From: Streptomyces sp. NBC_00708
Lineage (GTDB): Bacteria; Actinomycetota; Actinomycetes; Streptomycetales; Streptomycetaceae
NCBI GenBank assembly: GCA_036226585.1
Contig: CP108997.1
Coordinates: 682,001-746,000, forward strand
DNA length: 64,000 bases
Direction of reading: 5' to 3'
Notes under the pieces: model-generated
What the model saw: the letters and a program-made list of their open reading frames with translations, nothing else
Databases searched by the model: none
Told to the model about the DNA's origin: nothing
Translations under genes and position numbers: made by a program
In this document: one piece after another, positions 32,547 to 40,085 of the stretch
Layout of the letters: the number at the start of each line of letters is the position of its first letter
Numbering within the stretch: position 1 is the stretch's first letter

Positions 32547-33419
32547 TCAGTAGGCGCCGAACACGTTGTCCATGGAGCCGTACGTGGCGGCGGCGTAGTT
32601 GCACGCGGCCGTGATGTTGGCGACCGGGTCGTAGATGTCCGTCGACGTACCGGGCACGTGGTAGGCGTCGAAGGTGGGCTGGATCACCTGGAGCAGACCC
32701 TTGGAGGGCGTGCCGTTGACGGCGTTGACGTCCCAGTTGTTGATCGCGAGCGGGTTGCCCGACGACTCGCGCATGATGTTGCGGTAGATGCCGTCGTAGC
32801 TGCCCGGAATGCCGTGCTCGGCCATGACGGCCAGCGATTCCTTGATCCAGCCGTCGAGGTCGTCGGTGTACGTGGCGGCCGTCTGGGTCTCCACGGGCGC
32901 GGCGGTCTTCTCGGCGACGGGGACGACCGTGCGCTCGGACCGGTCGGCGCGGTCGGCGCTCTGGGTCCGGGGGGCGGTGTCGCCGTTCTTCTCGGCGTTC
33001 TCCGCCTTGAATTCGCTCTTCTTCGCGGCCTTCGGGGCAACGGCCTCGGACTTGCCGCCGATGGTGAGCTTCAGACCCGGGTGAATCAGGTCGGGGTTGC
33101 TGCCGACAACGCTGCGGTTGTCCTTGTACAGCCGCTCCCAGCCGCCGCCGAGGGAATGCCCCTGGGCGATCTTGTAAAGGGAGTCGCCGGAGACCACGGA
33201 ATAGGTGGTGGGCGCGGCCTTGCGCACGGCAATTTCCTTGCCGGCGACGGAAGTCGGGGCTGCGGCCTTTTCGGCGACGACGGCCTTGGCGGGGGCGGCG
33301 GAGGCCGATCCGGCGGAGATCAGGGGGAGCGCGAGAACGGCTCCGCCTGCGCTCACGGCGATGAAACCGCGGGTCAGGGACGCGGACTTGGCACGACGGT
33401 GCTTACCCGTGATGGGCAT
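32547..33419 (-). CDS. Secreted LysM/SLT-domain cell-wall hydrolase (lytic transglycosylase-like)
   Basis: A 290-residue protein starting at the ATG at 33419 behind GGAGAGGAAA. It has a signal peptide (positively charged start, hydrophobic run, cleavage near SASAAP). A LysM peptidoglycan-binding domain follows (about 70-125: YSVVSGDSLYKIAQ ... NPDLIHPGLKLTI), then a charged linker, and then a C-terminal SLT transglycosylase domain (about 190-290) with the catalytic Glu in IMRESSGNP and the GLLQV motif. It should cleave peptidoglycan during growth or spore germination. A c-di-AMP riboswitch lies in its leader, as known for the rpf and swl cell-wall lytic genes of Streptomyces; the domain order fits a Swl-type enzyme rather than Rpf. 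Confidence 0.93.
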   Translation of the reverse strand: MPITGKHRRAKSASLTRGFIAVSAGGAVLALPLISAGSASAAPAKAVVAEKAAAPTSVAGKEIAVRKAAPTTYSVVSGDSLYKIAQGHSLGGGWERLYKDNRSVVGSNPDLIHPGLKLTIGGKSEAVAPKAAKKSEFKAENAEKNGDTAPRTQSADRADRSERTVVPVAEKTAAPVETQTAATYTDDLDGWIKESLAVMAEHGIPGSYDGIYRNIMRESSGNPLAINNWDVNAVNGTPSKGLLQVIQPTFDAYHVPGTSTDIYDPVANITAACNYAAATYGSMDNVFGAY

Positions 33420-33431
33420 GACTGTTTCCTC

Positions 33432-33612
33432 TCCGTCGCCTACGAGGTGAGCTGTCGGGTTCGGACTGGAGATGTCCGGCCGCACATGGCGACTTCACCC
33501 CTAGCCGCTCCGGATTCCGGACCGGCGGCAAACCTGGGTCCCCCGCTCCTGCCGTACGTGAGTGGTCGGGTTCCCGGACGGCGGCAGGATTCGGCGTTCC
33601 ATCCGGATTGAT
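33432..33612 (-). ncRNA. c-di-AMP riboswitch (ydaO/yuaA type)
   Basis: The minus-strand leader of the LysM/SLT gene contains the conserved blocks of this riboswitch class in order: GCCGAATCCTGCCGC, a hairpin arm closing with ACGTACGGCAGGAGCGGGGG, ACCCA, then GGGGTGAAG, and finally CCGAACCCGACAGCTCACCT before GTAGGC. Actinobacterial members turn genes off when c-di-AMP binds, linking wall hydrolysis to the second messenger. The ends given are approximate. Confidence 0.9.
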
Positions 33613-33970
33613 GACGGGACCGTAAGCGAGAAACGACGGCCGGAACAAGCCCGGAATTGCTGATCGCAATTGTTTTGCAAGATCCATCAAAGGAAATACT
33701 CATGATCGCCCGAGCCGGGGGATGTCAAATTTCTTGGCACGACTGGGAACCCGGAGATCGGATTACGCGTCAGAAACGGCGAACGTGACGCTGCCCACTG
33801 CGCCCGAAGTGGGGCATTGGTCCGTTTTGAAAGCTTTTAGCACCATCAAAACCACCCCAGTCGCGCACATTTCACCTTTGACGCAAAAAGGGACAAAGAG
33901 TTCATCGCGAGCCATGCGAAGCGCCGGATATCCGCGTTCGGACCCCCTCGCCCACGCGATCAACATATGG
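33613..33970. other. Intergenic region between the riboswitch and the iron box
   Basis: About 360 bases without a convincing gene and clearly richer in A+T than the surroundings (for example around 33655-33700 and 33825-33860). It should hold the promoter of the minus-strand riboswitch transcript and the start of the plus-strand dhb promoter region. An open frame from 33722 runs into dhbA, but it crosses the iron box and lacks a ribosome-binding site, so I do not accept it as coding. Confidence 0.6.
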
Positions 33971-33984
33971 TTAGGCTTGCCTAA
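33971..33984 (+). promoter_or_regulatory. Iron box (DmdR/IdeR-type operator) of the dhb operon
   Basis: TTAGGCTTGCCTAA matches the core of the actinobacterial iron box (TTAGGTTAGGCTAACCTAA family), with two 6-base half-sites TTAGGC and GCCTAA. It lies 110 bp upstream of dhbA. Iron-loaded DmdR1/IdeR would repress the operon, allowing expression when iron is scarce. Confidence 0.88.
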
Positions 33985-34093
33985 GTGTGTCGGGTTGTCG
34001 GCGGCGGCACCGGGGCACACCCCTGCCCTGAAACGACGTCAATCGCCCGGCACGGGCCCACTCACCCCTCATCGGCAATGGAGACCTCAGGCC

Positions 34094-34930
34094 ATGGCGC
34101 CGCATTCCCCCCCTGCTTCCGGTCGTCCCCTCCTGCCCCCGGACCAGGAACTCGCCGGCCGGCTGGCCCTCGTGACGGGAGCCGGGCGCGGCATAGGCGA
34201 GGCGGTCGTCCGCGCCCTCGCCGCACGCGGCTGCCGGGTCCTTGCGACCGATGTGGACGCCGAAGGCGTGGACGCCCTCGCCCGGGAGTACGGCGGGAGT
34301 GTCGTCGGGCGGACGCTGGACGTCACGGACGCGGCGGCCGTCGAAGCCCTCGTCGCCGAGGCCGAGGACACGCTCGGCGCCCTGGACATCGCGGTCAACG
34401 TCGCCGGGATACTGCGGTGTTCGCCCGTCGCCGAGCTCACCGACGAGGACTGGGCGGCCACCTTCGCCGTCAACACCGACGGGGTGTTCCACGTCTCGCG
34501 GGCCGTCTCACGCCGGATGGCCGGGCGCGGGGCCGGCAGCATCGTCACCGTCGCGTCCAACGCCGCCGGCATCCCCCGTACGACCATGGCGGCCTACGCC
34601 GCGTCCAAGGCCGCCTCCGTCATGTTCACCAAGTGCCTCGGCCTGGAGCTGGCACCCCTGGGCGTCCGGTGCAACACCGTCTCACCGGGCTCCACCCTCA
34701 CCGACATGCAGCGCGGGATGTGGCCGGCCGGCGAGGCGCGGGACGACGGGCCCGCCGCACAGCGCGTCATAGCCGGGGACCTGGCGAGCTACCGCACGGG
34801 CATACCGCTGGGCAGGATCGCCGAACCGTCCGACGTCGCCGAGGCGGTCGCCTTCCTCGTGTCCGACCGGGCCCGCCACATCACCCTGCACGACCTGTAC
34901 GTCGACGGCGGCGCCACCCTGCGCGCCTGA
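34094..34930 (+). CDS. dhbA: 2,3-dihydro-2,3-dihydroxybenzoate dehydrogenase
   Basis: A 278-residue short-chain dehydrogenase that oxidises 2,3-dihydro-2,3-dihydroxybenzoate to 2,3-dihydroxybenzoate with NAD. It has the Rossmann motif [10 protein letters not shown], the NVAG motif, and the catalytic Tyr/Lys in YAASKAA, with the EntA/DhbA-like lead-in [15 protein letters not shown] chose the ATG at 34094, with GGAG 10 bases upstream; this leaves an N-terminal tail of about 20 residues before the first strand, slightly longer than in EntA. First gene of a tight four-gene operon behind an iron box. The operon context separates it from the many generic SDR enzymes. Confidence 0.93.
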   Translation: MAPHSPPASGRPLLPPDQELAGRLALVTGAGRGIGEAVVRALAARGCRVLATDVDAEGVDALAREYGGSVVGRTLDVTDAAAVEALVAEAEDTLGALDIAVNVAGILRCSPVAELTDEDWAATFAVNTDGVFHVSRAVSRRMAGRGAGSIVTVASNAAGIPRTTMAAYAASKAASVMFTKCLGLELAPLGVRCNTVSPGSTLTDMQRGMWPAGEARDDGPAAQRVIAGDLASYRTGIPLGRIAEPSDVAEAVAFLVSDRARHITLHDLYVDGGATLRA

Positions 34931-34980
34931 CCGGGTCCCCCACAGCGGCTCGCAGCCCTCCCCCACTGGAGACCACCACG

Positions 34981-36192
34981 ATGTCTGCCTCACTGCGCGA
35001 ACCCACCGCCCCTCGCCGGACCGGCCCTCCCCACCCCGGCCCCGCCGTCCCGGCCACCGCGCTGCTGGACGCCTACCGGCCGGGCACCGACCGCTTCCTC
35101 GCCACACCACGCCGCACCCTGCTCGGCACCGGCACCGCCGCCGAGGTCCCGCACGACGACAGACCGCCCGCCGTCCGCGTCCGGGAAGCCCTCGACGCCG
35201 CACGGCGGGCCGGGCACACGGCGCCGGTCGTCATGGGCTCGCTGCCCTTCGACCCGTGGGCGGCCGGATCGCTGGCCGTCCCCGGGACCGTGCGCCGGGC
35301 CACGGCCCTGCGCGAGGACCCGCTCGTCTCCCGGCCCGTCCCGGACGGCGGGCCCGGCACCTGGCAGACCCGGGAGGTTCCCGCCCCGGCCGCGTACACC
35401 GCGGCGGTGGCGGCGGCGGTCCGGCGGATGCGCGCCGGCGAGTTCGACAAGGTCGTCCTCGCCCGCACCCTGGAGCTGACCTCCTCGCACGACCTGGACC
35501 TGCCCGCCATGCTGCGCCGGCTGGCCCGGCACGACCCCGGCGGCTACACCTTCGCGCTCCCCAGCGGCCCCGGCCGCACCCTCATCGGCGCCAGCCCCGA
35601 ACTCCTCGTCGCCCGCACCGGCAACCGGCTCACCGCCAACCCGCTGGCCGGTTCGGCACCCCGCAGCGGCGACCTCGCCGAGGACGTCCGGCGGGCCGCC
35701 GCGCTCCTGGAGTCGCCCAAGGACCTCCACGAGCACGCCGTCGTCGTCGAGGCCGTCCGTGCCGCCCTCGCCCCGTTCTGCGCGAGCCTGGAAGTGCCCC
35801 AACAGCCCACGCTCGTACGGACGGAGGCCATGTGGCACCTGTCCACGACGGTCACCGGCACCCTCACCGCCCCCGCCACCACCTCGCTCGACCTCGCCTC
35901 CGCGCTGCACCCCACGCCCGCCGTGTGCGGGACGCCCACCGACCTGGCCCGCGCGGTCATCGCGGAGTCGGAGCCCTTCGACCGGGGCGCCTACACCGGC
36001 ATGGTCGGCTGGCAGGACGCGGACGGGGACGGCGAGTGGGTCGTGACGATCCGCTGCGCCGAGGCGGAGGGCCGCTCCCTGCGGCTGTTCGCCGGTGCCG
36101 GGGTGGTCGCCGCCTCGTCGCCCGAGGCCGAGACCGCCGAGACCGGCGCCAAATTCCGTACGTTCCTCAACGCCGTGGGAGCCAGCCTGTGA
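34981..36192 (+). CDS. dhbC: Isochorismate synthase
   Basis: A 403-residue chorismate-binding enzyme converting chorismate to isochorismate, the first step toward 2,3-dihydroxybenzoate. The EntC/DhbC motifs are present: [49 protein letters not shown] and the Mg-binding acidic C-terminal region. There is no glutamine amidotransferase domain, which argues against anthranilate- or aminodeoxyisochorismate-type enzymes. It starts at the ATG at 34981 with GGAG at 34968-34971. It is 50 bp after dhbA and overlaps dhbE by four bases (GTGA), so translation is probably coupled. Confidence 0.95.
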   Translation: MSASLREPTAPRRTGPPHPGPAVPATALLDAYRPGTDRFLATPRRTLLGTGTAAEVPHDDRPPAVRVREALDAARRAGHTAPVVMGSLPFDPWAAGSLAVPGTVRRATALREDPLVSRPVPDGGPGTWQTREVPAPAAYTAAVAAAVRRMRAGEFDKVVLARTLELTSSHDLDLPAMLRRLARHDPGGYTFALPSGPGRTLIGASPELLVARTGNRLTANPLAGSAPRSGDLAEDVRRAAALLESPKDLHEHAVVVEAVRAALAPFCASLEVPQQPTLVRTEAMWHLSTTVTGTLTAPATTSLDLASALHPTPAVCGTPTDLARAVIAESEPFDRGAYTGMVGWQDADGDGEWVVTIRCAEAEGRSLRLFAGAGVVAASSPEAETAETGAKFRTFLNAVGASL

Positions 36193-37841
36193 ACACCGCA
36201 CCGCACGAAGACGCCCCGACCTGGCCCGCCGAGTTCGCCGCACGCTACCGGGCGGCCGGGCACTGGCGCGGCGAGACCTTCGCCGGCATGCTGCGCGAAC
36301 GCGCCGAGGCCCACGGCGACCGCGTCGCGCTCGTCGACCCGGCGCCCGAGCGCCGCGCGTGGACGTACCGCGAACTGGACCAGCGCGCGGCCCGGCTGGC
36401 GGCCGGCTTCCGGGCGCGCGGAATAGCCAAGGGCGACCGGGTCGTCGTGCAGCTGCCCAACATCGCCGAGTTCGCCGAGGTGGTCTTCGCCCTCTTCCGG
36501 ATCGGCGCGCTCCCCGTCTACGCGCTCCCCGCCCACCGGGAGACGGAGATCGGCTACTTCTGCTCCTTCGCCGAGGCCGTCGCCTACGTGATCCCGGACC
36601 GGCACGCCGGATTCGACCACCGCGCGCTGGCCACCGCGGTGAAGGAGCAGGCGCCCACTCTGAAGCATGTGTTCGTCGTCGGCGACCCCGGCGAGCACAC
36701 CGCGCTGTCCGACGTACCGTGCGACGGGACGTCCGGCCCGGACGACGAACCCGAGCCGCACGACCTGGCCTTCCTCCAGCTGTCCGGCGGAACCACCGGA
36801 GTGCCCAAACTCATCCCCCGTACGCACGACGACTACATCTACTCGCTGCGCGGCTCCAACGAGATCTGCGGCGTCGGCGCGGACACCCGCTACCTCGTCG
36901 TCCTGCCCGCGGCGCACAACTTCCCGATGAGCTCGCCCGGCTGGCTCGGCACGCTGTACGCCGGCGGCACGGTCGTCCTGTGCCCCCGGCCCGACCCCGC
37001 CACCGCCTTCCCGCTCATCGAGCGGGAGCGCGTCACCATGACCGGCATGGTCCCGCCGCTCGCCCTGGTGTGGACCGATGCGGCCGCCGCGACGGAGCAG
37101 GACCTGTCGAGCCTGGAACTGCTCCTGGTCGGCGGCGCCAAGTACAGCGAGACGGCGGCCCGCCGCCTGGAGCCCGCGCTCGGCTGCCGGCTGATGCAGG
37201 TCTTCGGCATGGCCGAGGGCCTCGTCAACTACACCCGGCTCGACGACGACCAGGAGACCGTCGTCACCACCCAGGGCCGGCCGATCTCCGAGGACGACGA
37301 GATCCGGATCGTGGACGGCGCCGGACAGGAGGTCCCGGAGGGGCACTTCGGCCACCTGCTGACCCGGGGGCCGTACACCATCCGCGGCTACTGGCGCGCC
37401 CCGGAACACAACCGGTCGGCGTTCACCGAGGACGGCTTCTACCGTACGGGCGACATCGTGCGCCGCACCCCGAGCGGCCATCTCGTCGTCGAGGGCCGGG
37501 CGAAGGACCAGATCAACCGGGGCGGCGAGAAGGTCGCGCCGGAGGAGATCGAGAACATCATCCTCGCCCACCCGTCCGTCCACGACGTCTCGGTGGTCGG
37601 CGTGAGCGACCCGTATCTCGGGGAACGCACCCTGGCCTACGTGATCCTGCGCAAGGACGCCGAAGCCCTGGGGGCGCTCGCCGTCAAACGGCATGTGCGC
37701 GAGCGCGGAGTCGCCGCGTACAAGATTCCGGATCTCGTCGAGTTCGTCGACGCCTTCCCCCAGACGGGGATCGGCAAGGTCAGCAAGAAGGGCCTGCGCA
37801 CCGAGCCGGCCCCCGCCCCAACCCCCGCCGCACAGAACTGA
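36189..37841 (+). CDS. dhbE: 2,3-dihydroxybenzoate-AMP ligase
   Basis: A 550-residue stand-alone adenylation enzyme that activates 2,3-dihydroxybenzoate with ATP and would load it on an aryl carrier protein. The GTG start overlaps the dhbC stop. ANL-family motifs are [16 protein letters not shown], the DGFYRTGD hinge region, and the C-terminal Lys in GIGKVSKK. The specificity region reads HNFPMSS; Asn and the last Ser match the residues that bind the two catechol hydroxyls in DhbE, whereas salicylate enzymes usually have Cys at the Ser position. The predicted substrate is therefore 2,3-dihydroxybenzoate. The loading partner is not encoded in this window. Confidence 0.95.
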   Translation: MNTAPHEDAPTWPAEFAARYRAAGHWRGETFAGMLRERAEAHGDRVALVDPAPERRAWTYRELDQRAARLAAGFRARGIAKGDRVVVQLPNIAEFAEVVFALFRIGALPVYALPAHRETEIGYFCSFAEAVAYVIPDRHAGFDHRALATAVKEQAPTLKHVFVVGDPGEHTALSDVPCDGTSGPDDEPEPHDLAFLQLSGGTTGVPKLIPRTHDDYIYSLRGSNEICGVGADTRYLVVLPAAHNFPMSSPGWLGTLYAGGTVVLCPRPDPATAFPLIERERVTMTGMVPPLALVWTDAAAATEQDLSSLELLLVGGAKYSETAARRLEPALGCRLMQVFGMAEGLVNYTRLDDDQETVVTTQGRPISEDDEIRIVDGAGQEVPEGHFGHLLTRGPYTIRGYWRAPEHNRSAFTEDGFYRTGDIVRRTPSGHLVVEGRAKDQINRGGEKVAPEEIENIILAHPSVHDVSVVGVSDPYLGERTLAYVILRKDAEALGALAVKRHVRERGVAAYKIPDLVEFVDAFPQTGIGKVSKKGLRTEPAPAPTPAAQN

Positions 37842-37874
37842 GTCAGCCCCGCGCGGCACCGAAAGGTCTCACCC

Positions 37875-38507
37875 ATGGCACTGCCCGCCATCGCCCCCTA
37901 CCCCCTGCCCCGCGCGGACGAGCTGCCGGCGAACCGGGTCGACTGGACCGTCGACCCGGCCCGCGCCGTGCTGCTCGTCCACGACCTGCAGAACCACTTC
38001 CTGAGCGCCTACCGCCCCGGCGAGCAGCCGCTGACCGGCATGCTCGCGAACACCGCCCGCGTCATCGGGGCGAGCCGTCGCGCCGGAATCCCGGTGGTGC
38101 ACTCGGCGCAGCGGGGCGGCCAGAGCGCCGAGGAGCGCGGTCTCCAACTGGACTTCTGGGGGCCGGGGATGGCGGACGACCCGGCGGCCCTGGCGTCGCC
38201 GGACGAGGTGGCGCCCGCACCGGGTGACACGGTGCTCACGAAGTGGAAGTACAGCGCCTTCGTCCGCACCGAGCTGGAGTCCCTGATCCGCGACGAGGGG
38301 CGTGACCAGCTGGTGATCACCGGTGTCTACGCGCACATCGGGGTGCTGATGAGCGCCGCCGACGCGTGGATGCGCGACATCCGGGCGTTCGTGGTGGCGG
38401 ACGCCGTCGCGGACTTCTCGCGCGAGGACCACGACATGGCGCTGCGCTGGGCGGCGGGCCGCTGCGCGGTCGTCACGACGACGGACGCGCTCCTCGAGGA
38501 GATCTGA
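37875..38507 (+). CDS. dhbB: Isochorismatase without an aryl carrier domain
   Basis: A 210-residue isochorismatase-fold hydrolase that splits isochorismate into pyruvate and 2,3-dihydro-2,3-dihydroxybenzoate. The Asp of VLLVHDLQNHF, the Lys of LTKWKYSAF and the ITGVYAHIGV loop are present; the residue where some relatives have Cys is Val. EntB and DhbB proteins are usually about 285-310 residues because a C-terminal aryl carrier protein is fused; here the protein ends right after the catalytic domain (DALLEEI). In length and in the FWGPGM and VADAVADFS segments it resembles the phenazine enzyme PhzD, but operon context favours isochorismate as substrate. A GAAAGG site precedes the ATG. Last gene of the dhb operon, convergent with a MarR gene. 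Confidence 0.92.
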   Translation: MALPAIAPYPLPRADELPANRVDWTVDPARAVLLVHDLQNHFLSAYRPGEQPLTGMLANTARVIGASRRAGIPVVHSAQRGGQSAEERGLQLDFWGPGMADDPAALASPDEVAPAPGDTVLTKWKYSAFVRTELESLIRDEGRDQLVITGVYAHIGVLMSAADAWMRDIRAFVVADAVADFSREDHDMALRWAAGRCAVVTTTDALLEEI

Positions 38508-38519
38508 GTCCCCGCACCC

Positions 38520-38993
38520 TCATGACCGGAGGCGGCCCGCCGCCTCCGGCGCGAGGTGGCGGGCGAGTACGTCCAGCGCCTCGCCGACCGCGCGCAGCGT
38601 TTCCGGGTCGTCCGTGCCCAGCGCCGCGCCCAGCGCGTCGTCGATCCGGGCCGTCCGCACCTCGGCCACCCGCTCCGACACCTCGGAGGCCGTACGGATC
38701 AACTGCCGCCTGCCGTCCGCCGGATCGGGGGCGGTCACGAACGAGCCGGTCTCCTTGAGCCGGGCCACGGCGCCCGAGACCTGACTCTGCGGCAGGCCCG
38801 TGCGCGCGGCGATCTCGCTCACGGAGGTGCCCTGGTGGCCGAGGACGTCGCTCAGTACGACCAGGGCCGCGCGGGTGCCGCCGCGCTGCGGGGCGCCGGT
38901 GGGGGACGAGGGCTCCGGCAGCGCCTCCTCGCCGATCTTCATCAGGGTCCGGCCGAGCAGGAACAACTGGACCGGGGTCATCGAAGCGCTCAT
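38520..38993 (-). CDS. MarR-family transcriptional regulator
   Basis: A winged-helix regulator of 157 residues from the ATG at 38993 (MSASMTPVQLF); in-frame starts at 39017 (ATG) and 39020 (GTG) would add eight or nine residues. The DNA-binding part includes TSVSEIAARTGLPQSQVSGAVARLKETG, followed by the wing with DPADGRRQLIR. Helical ends give the dimer interface. It is divergent from an alpha/beta-hydrolase gene, with a palindromic A+T-rich operator in the shared promoter, so it probably represses the hydrolase and itself until a small phenolic or other ligand binds. The ligand is unknown. It sits tail to tail with dhbB, but no site in the dhb promoter matches its operator. Confidence 0.88.
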   Translation of the reverse strand: MSASMTPVQLFLLGRTLMKIGEEALPEPSSPTGAPQRGGTRAALVVLSDVLGHQGTSVSEIAARTGLPQSQVSGAVARLKETGSFVTAPDPADGRRQLIRTASEVSERVAEVRTARIDDALGAALGTDDPETLRAVGEALDVLARHLAPEAAGRLRS

Positions 38994-39021
38994 GGGCCGA
39001 ACCCTACCCTCATCCATCACT

Positions 39022-39059
39022 AAAGATGCATCTCTATTGATGCATCGAAATAGATGCAG
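39022..39059. promoter_or_regulatory. MarR-type operator, tandem palindromes
   Basis: AGATGCATCT (39024-39033) is followed by GATGCATC (39039-39046), itself enclosed by TCTATT (39033-39038) and AATAGA (39049-39054), and then by a further GATGCA (39053-39058). The cluster lies between the divergent MarR and hydrolase genes and is A+T-rich compared with its surroundings, as expected of promoter plus operator. Confidence 0.75.
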
Positions 39060-39120
39060 TACGGTGGGGAGCGCCGGCCGGCACCCACCGCGCCGGTCAC
39101 CTCACCGACCGGGAGACCCG

Positions 39121-39930
39121 ATGTTCCTCGACACCGACGGCGCCACCCTGTACTACGAGGTCCGGGGCACCGGCCCCCTGCTGCTCATCGCGCAGAGCGG
39201 CGAGGGCGGCGCCGACCGGAGCACCGACCTGGTGAACCGCCTCACCGACCGGTACACCGTGGTCACGTACGACCGGCGGGGCCTGTCCCGCAGCGCGCTC
39301 GCCGCTCCGGACCGGGGCGTGACCATGGAGGAGCACGCCGACGACGTCCACCGGCTGCTGGCCCGGCTCACCGACGAGCCCGCCCTGATGCTCGGATGCA
39401 GCATGGGCGCCGCGATCGGACTGCACCTCGCGGTGACCCACCCGGGCCGGCTGCACACCCTCGTGGCGCACGACCCGGTGTCCCCCTCCCTGCTGCCCGC
39501 CGGCCCGCGCGCCGGGCACGCGGCGGAGCTCGTCCACCTCCAGGAGGTGTACCGGGAGGGCGGGCTGAAGGCCGCGCTCCCGGAGATCGCCCGGGTCCTC
39601 GGCATCGACCCGGCCCGCCAGGAGACCGAGCCGGACCTGACGCCCATGCCCCTCACCCCGGGCCGCGTCGCCGACTTCGGGTTCTTCATCGCACACGACT
39701 TCACGGCCGTCGTCGAGGCCGAACTCGACCAGGAGGCCTTGCGGACGTCGCCGGTACGCATCGTCCCCGCCGGCGGCACCCTCACCACACCGGACGTCTT
39801 CGTCGGGCAGTGCGCACACCGGCTCGCCGGAATCGTGGGGCGGGAGGTCGTCGCGTTCCCCGGCGGGCACAACGGCAACACCACCCACCCCCGGGCGTAC
39901 GCCGCGCTGCTGCGCGAGGTCCTGGCATAG
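39121..39930 (+). CDS. Alpha/beta-hydrolase
   Basis: A 269-residue cytoplasmic alpha/beta-hydrolase starting at the ATG at 39121 behind GGGAG. The nucleophile elbow is GCSMGA (Ser), the oxyanion segment is in the N-terminal GTGPLLLIAQSGEGG, and the catalytic His is in FPGGHNGNT near the end; the acidic residue is likely in the segment before VFVGQC. The length is typical of esterase/lactonase-like family members. The substrate cannot be read from sequence. Being divergent from a MarR gene suggests induction by a small molecule that it may degrade. Confidence 0.88.
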   Translation: MFLDTDGATLYYEVRGTGPLLLIAQSGEGGADRSTDLVNRLTDRYTVVTYDRRGLSRSALAAPDRGVTMEEHADDVHRLLARLTDEPALMLGCSMGAAIGLHLAVTHPGRLHTLVAHDPVSPSLLPAGPRAGHAAELVHLQEVYREGGLKAALPEIARVLGIDPARQETEPDLTPMPLTPGRVADFGFFIAHDFTAVVEAELDQEALRTSPVRIVPAGGTLTTPDVFVGQCAHRLAGIVGREVVAFPGGHNGNTTHPRAYAALLREVLA

Positions 39931-39961
39931 GTGCCGCCCCGCGGGCCTCCCGGGCAAAGAG

Positions 39962-39995
39962 AAATCCCCGGTCCGAAATTGCGGACCGGGGATTT
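39962..39995. terminator. Terminator after the hydrolase gene
   Basis: A perfect 14-bp stem, AAATCCCCGGTCCG paired with CGGACCGGGGATTT, with a 6-base loop and flanking A and T runs. It lies 31 bp after the hydrolase stop and insulates the helicase-like gene downstream. Confidence 0.9.
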
Positions 39996-40014
39996 TCCCA
40001 GGTATATTGAGTGG

Positions 40015-40052
40015 TTCTGTGCGCCCACAGAAAAGGCCCCTCACCGGGGGCC
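40015..40052 (+). promoter_or_regulatory. Two small tandem hairpins in the leader of the HelR-like gene
   Basis: TTCTGTG/CACAGAA (40015-40032, 4-base loop) is followed at once by GGCCCC/GGGGCC (40035-40052, 6-base loop), ending 33 bases before the TTG start. They could be an attenuator or operator. I did not recognise the rifamycin-associated element that precedes some actinomycete resistance genes. Confidence 0.4.
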
Positions 40053-40085
40053 AACAAGAATCACCTTAGCCGTCAGGGAGCTATT

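Noticed and set aside
33722..34093. N-terminal extension of dhbA
   Set aside because: It would run across the iron box and A+T-rich promoter DNA, has no ribosome-binding site, and extends far beyond the SDR family length.
37875..38507. PhzD (phenazine pathway) identity for the isochorismatase
   Set aside because: Length and motifs resemble PhzD, but the operon has an isochorismate synthase without an amidotransferase, a DhbA-type dehydrogenase and a 2,3-dihydroxybenzoate ligase, and no other phenazine gene.
40000..40085. Rifamycin-associated element before the HelR-like gene
   Set aside because: I could not match a convincing copy; only two simple hairpins are visible.
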